NCBI GenBank assembly: GCA_030490835.1
Contig: CM059972.1
Span: 42,511,452-42,575,451, forward strand
Length of the DNA: 64,000 nt
Direction: 5' to 3'
Source of the DNA: Annona cherimola
Taxonomy: Eukaryota; Streptophyta; Magnoliopsida; Magnoliales; Annonaceae
Shown here: positions 46,666-55,983 of the stretch, piece after piece
Layout: every line of letters starts with the position of its first letter
How positions within the stretch are numbered: position 1 is the stretch's first letter
The notes under the pieces: generated by a model
Database searches by the model: none
Told to the model about the DNA's origin: nothing
The model's input: only the letters and a program-made list of their open reading frames with translations
Translations under genes and position numbers: made by a program

Positions 46666-48270
46666 TATGGTGTGTTTGGCTCAAAATGGGTCCTATATGA
46701 TCATAAAATATACATTTATTCTGCTATCTCAATGAGATTACAACTAGAGCTCTCACTCTCTTTTAGATTATAGCTTGAGATTCACTTCAATTGTACACTT
46801 TATCTCAAATTGACCTTGGTCTCCAATATCGAGTCAATTAACACAATACAACACTGATTTATGAAACAACAGAATCTACAATTTACAAAATTCGTGTAGG
46901 CGGTTGAAGCACTTGAGAAGGCTCTTGAGAAACTTAAGAAGATGATAACTTTCAGTCCCTTGCACTGAAAAATGTGAGTCTCTCTTTAGAACACTTAATG
47001 CACAACAAATTGCTTAAAAGAAGGAAGGTATAAGCTCATGACTATTCTAACTAACTCTCGTAAGTCCTGTTGACGTCTCTTAAGTTATGGAGTTATTTTA
47101 AACATTGAACGGTAGGTAGCGCGTATTATTAAATGTGCCAACATTCAAATTTTTCTGACCTTCATGACTCAAATCACAACTGGAGTTGACTTGGGATGCG
47201 ACTTTGGTCTTCTTTTTTCCTTCCGAAGTGATTTGCTTCTTGTATACTTCTCCAAGTTCTATTTTTAGGTCGATTTGGTTTGGAACTTGACCCAAGTCAC
47301 AAGTGAAGATGACTTGGGATACGACTTTACTCTATATTGTGTACTTAGAACTTCCACTCTTCTTGATTTAGACACCATTGATCTTTATGTCTTCATATCT
47401 TCATGATTTAAACTTATTGATTTAGATTTTTTTCACTTATGACCTTGAATCTTTGTGATGTAGTCTCTTTTGATTCAAGTGTTGAACATAGGTCTTCAAA
47501 TCTCCTTGATTGTTCTTTGAATCTTGTACTCGGAGCTTCAAAGTTTCATAATCCAAATTCTTTATCTTCTAGCCTTATACTTGGGTCGACTTGATTTGAA
47601 ACTTGACTCAAGTCGCAAGTGGAGTCAACTTGGGTATGTGACTTCAATGTGCATTGCATGCTTGAGACTTCAAATTCTTCATCTTCATGCTTAAATAGTC
47701 CAAGTCTTGATGCTAAGTTAACTTGGTGTTCGACTTCACCCATGTCACACATGGGAGTCGACTTGGAGTGTGACTTAGATTGTTCGCATTCATCTTTTGA
47801 TAACCTGAAGTTTTTCAAATCGCGGACTGAGTTGACTTGGGGAGCAACTTGATCGAAGTTGCAAACAAAGTTGAGTTTGATCATGACTTCGCTTACTCAA
47901 GCGTCCTCAATTTCACCGTAGTCTCCAAAATGGCACATGAAGTCAATCCTGGAGTCAACTCGGGCATCAACTTGACTTAGGTTAATGCTAGAGTCGACCT
48001 AACTTTGCACCTTGATTTGTAATGATTTAGTTTTGAAGAATTCTAACTTATAAACATTGCACCAAACATATTAGTACTTTAAGCATTCTCAAATTTGGTT
48101 GTTAATAATCAAAATACAAATTCTTATTTTGTAGTAATCCAATTGAGTCCATAGCAGATTTTTCAACATGTAAACTATTTAAGATATAATTTATACATAG
48201 ATAAATGATTGTATAAAGTATTAATATATTTAAAGGCATGTAGGGTCTATTTTAAGCTAAATGCACAATA
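46666..48270 (+). mobile_element. MITE family M1, copy c, split by a Sirevirus LTR
   Basis: Left end TATGGTGTGTTTGGCTC at 46666 and right end GCTAAATGCACAATA at 48256-48270 are the M1 inverted repeats. The interior is interrupted from about 46735 to 48168 by the LTR fragment, and about 190 bp of MITE interior is missing at the junction. Confidence 0.6.
46735..48168 (-). repeat. Diverged Sirevirus LTR fragment, inverted
   Basis: On the minus strand it begins TGTTGAAAAATCTGC (48168), followed by the 'tttgattattaaca' block that opens the intact LTR. It then has degenerate AAGTCGCA/GTCGAC-type modules (about 47150-47980), the 'gcgcatttaat..gcgccacctacc' block near 47100-47140, and the 'tagtctcattgag' region. 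The last 200 bp or so, with the 'ggggccaaca' end, are absent. No target duplication is seen. Confidence 0.75.
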
Positions 48271-48336
48271 ACTTACAGTGTATGTAACCGCACTAGAACA
48301 TGTATATAGGAAAATATTTCAGTACATATAATGAAT

Positions 48337-48655
48337 CATAACTTATGGTGCATTTGGCTCAAAACGGACTCCACACGATCATAAAATGTATATTTACTCT
48401 ACACATTGTACTTGGAATAATTTTCTTATTAACATATCAAATTTCATCCAAATTGAATATGTGTATGAGCCTCATCTAAAAGTGGTACAAAATCAATGTA
48501 ATAAAATAGTTTGATATAAATACAAATTATAAAGTTGTTTTTTCAATATGTAAACTATATAAGATATAATTTATACATGGATAAATGATTATATAAAGTA
48601 TTAATACATTCAAATGCCTGTAAGGCCCATTTCGAGCTAAATGCACCATAACTTA
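48337..48655 (+). mobile_element. MITE family M1, copy d (best preserved)
   Basis: Ends TATGGTGCATTTGGCTCAAAA and TTTCGAGCTAAATGCACCATA form a ~25-bp imperfect terminal inverted repeat. ACT on both sides could be a 3-bp target duplication. Length is about 315 bp, no ORF. The right terminus runs into a 21-bp near-perfect palindrome (TGCACCATAACTTATGGTGCA). Confidence 0.65.
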
Positions 48656-48826
48656 TGGTGCATGTAACTATACTGGAACATATCTCATAAATATAGAGAC
48701 ATAATTATATACAATATATTGTATATATGCTTAAGTCACAATATTCATTTTTATTTTATTTTTGATTTTTCTTCATAAATATATTTTCCTAAATGATTAT
48801 ATAATCATGCCTTATATATATCGTGT

Positions 48827-49312
48827 CTACTTTTATGTAACAGGGTTAAATAGAAGTGTGTAACCCCCTCAAATATTAAGATTTTGATACTTGATAAAAA
48901 AAATTCAGTCCATTCATTGTATTCAATATCATTTGTTTTGTTATAAGACTAAGTTTCATCCAAATCCGATATGTTCATACGCCACATTTTCTCAAAAATA
49001 GATAATTTTTTCATTCGCATATATATTGGAATGTAGTAATACTTTATAGAATCATTTATTCATGTAGTAATGATATTTTAAACGGTTTAGAAGTTGAAAA
49101 TACAACTTAAAGATTGATATTTAAAATTAAATTATTTTATTATATTAATTTTATATATTTGTAAATGGGCCCATATGTAGTGATGCCAGGAAAATGAAAG
49201 AGTTCCCATAATAATATAAGTAATTCTAAACACAATAGATATAGTAAATTTTCTATTAACTATCTAGATGTTGAAAATGGAGGGAGAGGGGTTTCATAGA
49301 AGCATCCCCATA
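48827..49312. mobile_element. MITE family M2, copy X
   Basis: Outer part ACTTTTATGTAAC..GTAACCCCCTC and inner part GGTTTCATAGAAGC are inverted repeats about 100 bp long (with 'ttgata', 'tccattcattgta' landmarks). It faces copy Y, so X and Y together form a fold-back about 860 bp long. Confidence 0.6.
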
Positions 49313-49317
49313 TATAA

Positions 49318-49685
49318 AACACACGTATACGGGGATGCTTCTATGTAACCCCCTCCATTTCCAGTGTTTAGATGGTTGATAAAGAATCACTCCGCCTATT
49401 GTGTTTAGCATCACTTATATTATCATGGAAACCCTTTTACTAAATGGATAAATAATTCTATAAAATATTACTACATTCCAATATATATGTGAACATGAAT
49501 GTACTTATTTTTGAGCAAACATGACATATGGATAGATTGAATCTAAATAAAATTTGGTCTCATAAATAAAAAAATCATGTTAAATACAATGAATGGTTTA
49601 GATTTTCCATCAAACATTAAAATTTCAAAATTTGAGGAGGTTTCACGAACCGCTTCTATATAATTCGGTTACATAGAAGTGGGCC
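49318..49685. mobile_element. MITE family M2, copy Y
   Basis: Starts GGGGATGCTTCTATGTAACC and ends GGTTACATAGAAGTGGGCCC; long terminal inverted repeats as in X. The X-Y junction is a near-perfect palindrome of about 40-bp arms around a short AT-rich centre at 49305-49325. Confidence 0.6.
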
Positions 49686-49724
49686 CAATATATATATATA
49701 TAGGATTATATTTAGGCGTAGAAT

Positions 49725-50024
49725 CACTAGCGTCAAAATGGGCCCCACATGATGATAAAATTATAATTTACTTCAACCATTATATTTAGAATAATATATT
49801 CTATTACCATATCAATTTTCATCCCAAGCGGATGTGTGTGGAACCCATCTGAAAATGGTACAAATTCAACATAATAAAATAGTTTGACGCAAATAATAAC
49901 TTTAAAGTGATTTTTCAGCATATAACTAGTTGCTATAAAATTTATATGTGGATAAATGATTGTATAGAGTTTCATTGCATTCTAATATGTGTGACACCCA
50001 TTTTTATGCAAATGTACTGCTGTT
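49725..50024 (+). mobile_element. MITE family M1, copy e
   Basis: Collinear with copy d ('caaaatgggccccacatgatgataaaatt', 'ctgaaaatggtacaaa', 'ataaatgattgtata'), with degraded ends. Confidence 0.55.
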
Positions 50025-50061
50025 GCGATTCAGTGAACAATTCTCACACACACACAAACGG

Positions 50062-50565
50062 TCTCACTTCTATGAAACTCATTTTCTATGTAACACCTTC
50101 TGTTTTTAAAATCTTGATGGTTAATAGAAACTCCATTCCATCCATTATATTTAGCATCATTGATAATATCTTGGAAACCTTGTTATTTTTTTAATTTTAC
50201 TGTATATGAGTCCTGTCTATAAATGTGTAAAATCAACATAATAAAATAATTCAATGCTAAAATATTAATTTTAAAGTAGTTTTTTCAAATCTAAATCATC
50301 TAAAATATTACTACTATGTGGATAAATGATTCTATAAAGTATTATTATATTCTAATCCATGTATGAATGAATCTAAGCATTTTTCATAATTTACACATGA
50401 ATATATATTTTTGAGCAAATGTAACCTATGCGCATATTTGATTTTGATGAAACTTGGTCTCCTATGTAAACAAGTAACGTTCAATACAATAAATGGATTG
50501 GATTTTAGATTAATCATTAATACCTTAAGAATTTAGGGAGTTACATGGAATAGCTACATATACGG
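50062..50565. mobile_element. MITE family M2, copy Z
   Basis: Begins ACTTCTATGAAACTC..TCTATGTAACACC and ends GGGAGTTACATGGAATAGC; the ~100-bp arms pair with those of X and Y. No ORF. Confidence 0.55.
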
Positions 50566-50595
50566 AAGGACATACTCAAGTGCTGTAACACTGTA

Positions 50596-50700
50596 CGCTA
50601 GCTATGGTGCAATAGTTAAATCTTGCCATTCATTTGTGCGGGTCAAATCCCAGCCATTGACAACGACCATGCATTTAGAACAGAGCAGTAGTGCGCGCAG
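50596..50700 (+). mobile_element. Possible tRNA-derived SINE head
   Basis: TATGGTGCAATAGTTAA (A-box-like, about 50606) and GGGTCAAATCC (B-box-like, about 50640) have tRNA-like spacing. A clear tail is not seen; a T26 run lies at 50823-50848. Weak evidence. Confidence 0.3.
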
Positions 50701-50789
50701 CTATCGTGGAGGGAGTAAGCTCCAAATTAAATTACAAGGAGAGGCAAGGGGTTTTTCATGAATCTCTCTTTCCCCTTTCAATTTTTGCA

Positions 50790-50905
50790 GCGGCGACAAA
50801 TCCCTCTTCCTTCCCCCTTCTGTTTTTTTTTTTTTTTTTTTTTTTTTTGCAGCGACAAGATCCCTCTTCTATTTAATTTTTGCAACAGTGAACGAAATCT
50901 TGGTG
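50790..50905. repeat. Short duplication around a T26 homopolymer
   Basis: TTTTTGCAGCGGCGACAAATC at about 50783 is repeated as GCAGCGACAAGATCCCTCTTC after a run of 26 T (50823-50848), and a third 'tttttgca' follows at 50877. Confidence 0.7.
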
Positions 50906-52060
50906 TCAAGTAAGCTCCTGCTGGTTATGATATTTTGCTTCCTGTTCCCATTAAGGGAAAATGTCTATTTTTTAATGTTTACTTTTGATTTTGTCTTCAA
51001 GCCTTTTGATTAGCTGGAGTCCCCATGTGCTAATCATCTTGTAGGATACGAGACTCTGTTCATACAAATACATCATTTTATGAATTTGTTCGTTCAAATT
51101 TGAACTCGATAAGCGCTTCAACGAAAGAATTCTATTTCCTAGAATAGTGTCCATCATTGACTTATCTTTTAATACCTTCTCCGGGCTTGATCTTTCTATC
51201 TCCATTCCACCAGATACTTTCGTGTAACATTCCTCTAAGTTATTAGCATATATGAATGGGCCAAACCTACTAGATGTGTATTTCCTCTAACTGAATCTCT
51301 ATGTTGCTGTGCTTTTTGTTCGCTTTCATATTCTATTATGCTTCAAGGAATAGAAATTTTAGATCTCTAAAATGTTCCATATGCTAGGACATGTTCTGCA
51401 GTTGTCTAATTAAGGGCTACTAAGTTTGTTTGAATTGAAGAACATCTCCTCTTATTTATAACTCTATGAAAATAGAACTTTAACACTTTTAAAATTGTTG
51501 AACCACTTATGCACCAGGCATAACCATTAAATGGCACTAAGAACGATGATAGTATATATTTTTTCTAAATTTGAAACTATTTAAATTCAAAAATGAACTT
51601 GCCCATATTTTTTGGATTGGTAAAGTTTTTTCTTTCCCTTTTTTGATAATTTGCTTTGCATTCTTGCTTCATTCAAAAAGTTCAATCCGGACAAGTTGTC
51701 TCAGTTGGCCAAGGAGCATCCGATATATGAGGTGATTAGTAGTTAATCATTAGTCAAAAAATTAAAATTGGATGTAGGATCAATGTAGATATCCATAAAC
51801 TATAGAATTACTTGGTAATTGGTTTTAGGTTTTCTACTTATTGAAATTTGATGGATGAGGACTGTTGACCCTTTATCTAGTTGTATTGAATGTTTTGAAA
51901 TGTTTATATGTTGGATCTTATCTTGAGTCGTGGTTTAAAACAGAAAGTTCTAATGTAATATTTGATTACTCCTTGATTATGTGACTCTATTTGAATTCTG
52001 TTGGTGTTTCAAGAGTGTTATTGTGAAGTTGAAATAATTTAATAATGATATAAATGTGGG
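50906..52060. other. Unassigned intergenic sequence
   Basis: A 77-codon frame on the minus strand (50972-51205, MEIERSSPEKVLKDKS...) has a soluble, charged composition, but I recognise no family and no neighbour supports it. The rest shows nothing. Confidence 0.3.
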
Positions 52061-52067
52061 TTTCAGT

Positions 52068-52510
52068 GAATTTTAACATACTATATGTTGAATGAGTACA
52101 TTGTGTTTAATGAAAATTGTACTAAAGAACTGCACTTTTGTGAATGTGAATATCAGCATATTATAAATTGAATTAGCATGCTGAGTTTGAGTCAAAAATT
52201 TATGCAAGGACTTCGCAACTTTTTGTGCATATGAAGTCACCATATTATATGCTAAATGAGCATGCTGTTGAATGAATAATTTTCTAGAAACTTAATAACT
52301 TGGCATGTTAATATTAACATGTTATATATTGAATAAGCATGTGTTGGGTTCATTCACATATGTATCTAGAGACTTTACACCTTTTTTACATTTCAATATT
52401 AATATATTATATGTTGAATGAGCATATTGTTAAATGACAAATGTGTTCAATGATATACAACTTTTGTACATGTGAATATCAATGTGCTATATATTGAATG
52501 AACATGCTAT
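52068..52510 (+). repeat. Degenerate tandem repeat, about six units of 75-90 bp
   Basis: Units share ATATTATATGTTGAATGAGCATG-like cores at about 52073, 52152, 52236, 52313, 52402 and 52477. Between cores are 'aatgacaaatgtg', 'ctagagactt' and 'caacttttgt' words. No coding potential. Confidence 0.75.
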
Positions 52511-52779
52511 GTTAAATGACAAATGTCTTTTATTAATAAAAGTGACAAATGTGAATATCACTCTATTTATTTGATTTAGTTGGTTTGATGTTAGAGTTTT
52601 CTTCTTGTTAGTGCATTGCCTATTTTCCTAATGTATTGTTCTTTCCAAATGCATGTGGCATTATTGAGATGAGGAGAAACATTTTAATTGAAGCAATTCA
52701 TCAATCTAAATTACGATGCCCAATTATGTAACTTGAAAGATGTCAAATTTTAATAAACACATTGTATTTAAATAAGTAA

Positions 52780-53163
52780 GATGATGGTTTGTGGCTGGGC
52801 TAAGTCTCCGTTCCTATATCCACTCCTTGTTTCCTACCTGAACGCCATTAGATTGGGTGCGATTGCGCTTAGCCATGCGATGGAAATATTGCATTTTCGT
52901 CCCTACAGAATCTAGCCATTTTGCGGTAAATAAAAAATTCAAAACAACATCGTCTTGCACGACTCCCATTTTTTACCTTGACCCTTCTCTCGCATGACTC
53001 TTATTTTTCTCTCCCTTCTCCCTTGATTTCAGCTTCATCCCTCTTTCGATTTCTCTCACATTCTGCTAGCGATCTCTCTGGTCTTTCTTCTTTAACAATA
53101 GGCGGAACTCCTTCTGGATTTAGGTAACTTCTCCCTCGATCTCCCTTCTTCTTCCTTGACATA
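52780..53163 (+). other. Possible orphan 5' UTR/first exon
   Basis: A less AT-rich stretch with CT-rich leader words (52990-53060) ends TTCTGGATTTAG|GTAACTTC, resembling an exon with a splice donor at about 53124. A family C LTR fragment begins at 53164, so any downstream gene is absent. Speculative. Confidence 0.2.
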
Positions 53164-53263
53164 TTTATTGTGAGGACCAAGTATTTTATTTTATTTTCAT
53201 TATAACTCTTATCTATTGATGAAGTAATTTATGAACATGCTAATAAGAATTTATGATGTTAAT
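53164..53263 (+). repeat. First 100 bp of a family C LTR
   Basis: TGTGAGGACCAAGTATTTTA onward matches the start of the family C LTR (38386 downward on minus). It is cut off by the Athila-like LTR. Confidence 0.75.
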
Positions 53264-54303
53264 TGACGAGCTGCGTATATGTCAATTAAAATGCTCGCTT
53301 TTAACGCAAGTATACGTGCCGAATCAAGTAATAAAGAGTGAGTAGAGTATCGTTCCCACGAGAAATTGTCTAATTGGGATTATTAATCAATTTAATTGCT
53401 TTCGGTGAGTAGAAAATTTTAGGTTTGGAATTTAAAACTAAAGCTATCAAACGCAATAAGAAATCAGAATAGAGTTCGCGGAATATCTGGATTACTGAAA
53501 ACGGGTTGATCAATTGGGGATGATAGATGGATAGCTCGGAATCCTTGAATCTAAACTATATTGCATTGTTCCTTTTAATTAGATTGTGCACGGATTTACT
53601 AGTCCAAGTTCAATAATCTTTATATATGTCTTCCAACATATATAAAGCTAATTACACCCTATTCAATTGCTATGTTCCCATGCCATTAAATAAAGTGGAA
53701 TTGATAAGTTCATAACTCGTTCGTTGACTACATAGGGTTTAACGGTATATTCCTATCCATTAAACAACTCCTCTTAACAAAGAGGAAACCTATGCCCTAC
53801 ACATGGATCTAGCAGAAATTTTTCTTTTCCAAGGATTAATCAAACAATTAAATCATCTTACAAGGTAGCTAATCTTGTAAAAAGCATTAAACCACATATG
53901 CAAGGGTAAATCACACACACAATCATATAGAAAATCAAATATTCATTCTTGAATCTTAAAAAACTAATACAATATAGTTAGATGTCAATTCATCCTAACT
54001 ATCCATCTAAAGGAAATTTAGTTCAAAGACATGATATAAAAATCCTTTACATCCATTATTGTAAGTATCCAGAAAGATAGAAAAAGAAAATTTGAAGGAT
54101 GAAGAGAAAACTGGTTTTCCGGCGGTTTCCATCAACGGTGTTGAATCTTCTCTTCAATCCACGCTTTGATCGAGTTCGTTCCTTCTCTAGGTGTCTATTT
54201 AGTCTCCGGGATCTCTCTTCTTCGAGCGTGAACCCCTAGGTTTCTATTTATAATTTTGATTTGCGCAGCGCACGTACAGAAATCCGCGCGTACGGATGCG
54301 TAG

Positions 54304-54626
54304 TGGCGCCTAGGCGCCAACTCTCTGTGTGCTGGGTAACTTAAAAACCTTTTTGGATGCCCTAGGAATTTATGCCTTGGCGCCTAGGCGCTAACTCCCT
54401 GTATGCTTCGTGACTTGGAAGCTCTTCTGGAACACCTGTATGATCATGCCATGGCGCCTAAGCGCCAACTCCCTAGAAGCTTTTGTGACTTGTGACCTCA
54501 AAAACTCTTCTGGACTTGTCTGCATGTCGGTGAAGTGGCGCCTAGGCGCTAACTTTTTGGAAGCCTTCCGTTATGTGAGGTGTTGAAGATTTTGGCAAAG
54601 GCCTATAGGGTGGCGCCTCGGCGCCA
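54304..54626. repeat. Array of five GGCGCC-TAGGCGCC palindromes
   Basis: Five copies of a 16-bp near-perfect palindrome TGGCGCCTAGGCGCCA start at 54304, 54378, 54452, 54536 and 54611 (spacing 74, 74, 84, 75). The intervening sequence is also repeated ('aactccctg', 'gtgacttg', 'cttctgga', 'atgcc'). So this is a tandem repeat of about 75 bp with a palindrome in each unit. Confidence 0.9.
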
Positions 54627-54871
54627 GCCCACATCCTCTTGACTTGGTTTTGATCTGAATCAGCTTCGCTCGCATGCCTGTAATTTGCCCGTCCTTCCTG
54701 CAAAAATTACATGAACTAAATAAATGGACTAAAAATGCCTAATTTATACTAAAAATGCATAAAAACTGTATAATGCTCCTAAAATGCAAAGCGAGTGAAA
54801 ATTAAGCTAAATGGATGCAAAATAAGTCTAATCTCTTGGACTAACGCGCAAATATAGTATGAAATGGGCCA

Positions 54872-54898
54872 TGATAACTCGCATTTTTACGAGTTATC
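54872..54898. repeat. Terminal hairpin of the Athila-like LTR
   Basis: GATAACTCG and CGAGTTATC (9-bp perfect arms) flank an 8-base loop at the first bases of the LTR. Confidence 0.85.
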
Positions 54899-54901
54899 AC
54901 A

Positions 54902-54950
54902 CCCCCAAACTTAAATGTTGCTAGTCCTCGAGCAACACATGCAAACACAA
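54902..54950 (-). promoter_or_regulatory. Polypurine tract region of the Athila-like element
   Basis: On the minus strand GCTCGAGGACTAGCAAC is followed by ATTTAAGTTTGGGGGTG and the LTR start. A second, similar motif (GAGGACAATG..AAGTTTGGAGGGGTG) lies at 55861-55897. Confidence 0.65.
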
Positions 54951-55983
54951 TGAATGAATGAATGAATGCGGACCCTGTCAACTCAACCTGCTTCCCATTA
55001 TGCTTCGATCAATCCATTCATCTATTCGACAAGGTCAAGAATAATCTAAACTTGAAAAATCATCCATTACACAAAACAGGGTATACATTTTCATTATCAA
55101 ACCAAGTTACATGTGAGTGACAAAATTTCCTAGTTCTTGGTCATAATTCAACATGCTAATCCTCCACTTGATCAGAAGAAACTGGTTAGAAAATTAATGA
55201 AAACAGGCGAACCAAGGTTTAAGCTGAACTAACTGGTCAAAGAAAATGGTAATCATTCACTGGATTCAATTTTTGCCCAACTACACATTCTCCCCCCTAA
55301 ACTTATTGCAAAACTCTCCTCACCATGTTTCAGGGTATCTAAGGAGAATTTTGATTTTAAAGCATTATTACTGTGATTTTCCTTTGCTTTTTTTATGCTA
55401 ACCTTGACATTTGTTGATGCCAAGTCCCGATTACTCAGCTTAGGTCAATCACCCCCTTTTTATTGTTTTGATGTCTTGGTAGGGGTACTAAACATGCCTG
55501 TGTAATTTTTATGAAATACTACCATTTCTGAACCCATTAATTCCCTTAAAGTACATGGTTAGCATTCATTTAACTCAGTTCTTATCATTTCAGTTTGGAA
55601 GATTGACATATAATTGAATTAGAACAATGTATTATGAAAGCCTTTTAATTCTTTCACATGTCATTTGCAACTTGCTTTTATACATGGTCCTTAATTCGAA
55701 TTGCCCATTTTTGATGAATTCAATTTCAAGTCAACATTTTTTCACAACCTTGCACATTTTCAATAAGATGATTGAATAAAGATAACTTTCATTAGCTGGA
55801 GTTGACATAATATGCAATTTGAACAAAACACGAAAAACAAACCTATGGTTGAGAATTATACACCCCTCCAAACTTGAGAGATGCATTGTCCTCAATGCAT
55901 GATGACCTAGGATGACCTAATAAAGAAAATGCAAAGTAAAATAAAATAAAAATAAATAAAAATGGAAGGGACCAGGACTCCCT
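54951..55983 (-). other. Non-coding 3' region of the Athila-like element
   Basis: About 1 kb between the second ORF's stop (55984) and the 3' polypurine tract; AT-rich, no ORF. It holds the second PPT-like motif at 55861-55897. Confidence 0.55.

Larger units (their letters stand above)
53264..54901 (-). repeat. 3' LTR of an Athila-like Ty3 element
   Basis: On the minus strand it starts TGTGATAACTCG at 54901 (or TGATAAC at 54899), next to a polypurine tract. It ends near 53264 with 'ctcgtca'. Contained are the 'acgcaagtatacgtg..gaatcaagtaataaagagtgag' block common to Athila-like LTRs (53299-53340) and a palindrome array (54304-54626). The 5' LTR is beyond the right edge. The left boundary is inferred from the loss of family C similarity. 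Confidence 0.65.

Noticed and set aside
54304..54626. CRISPR-like regular spacing of repeats
   Set aside because: Plant genome, spacers are themselves repeats, palindromes lie within an LTR; it is a tandem repeat.
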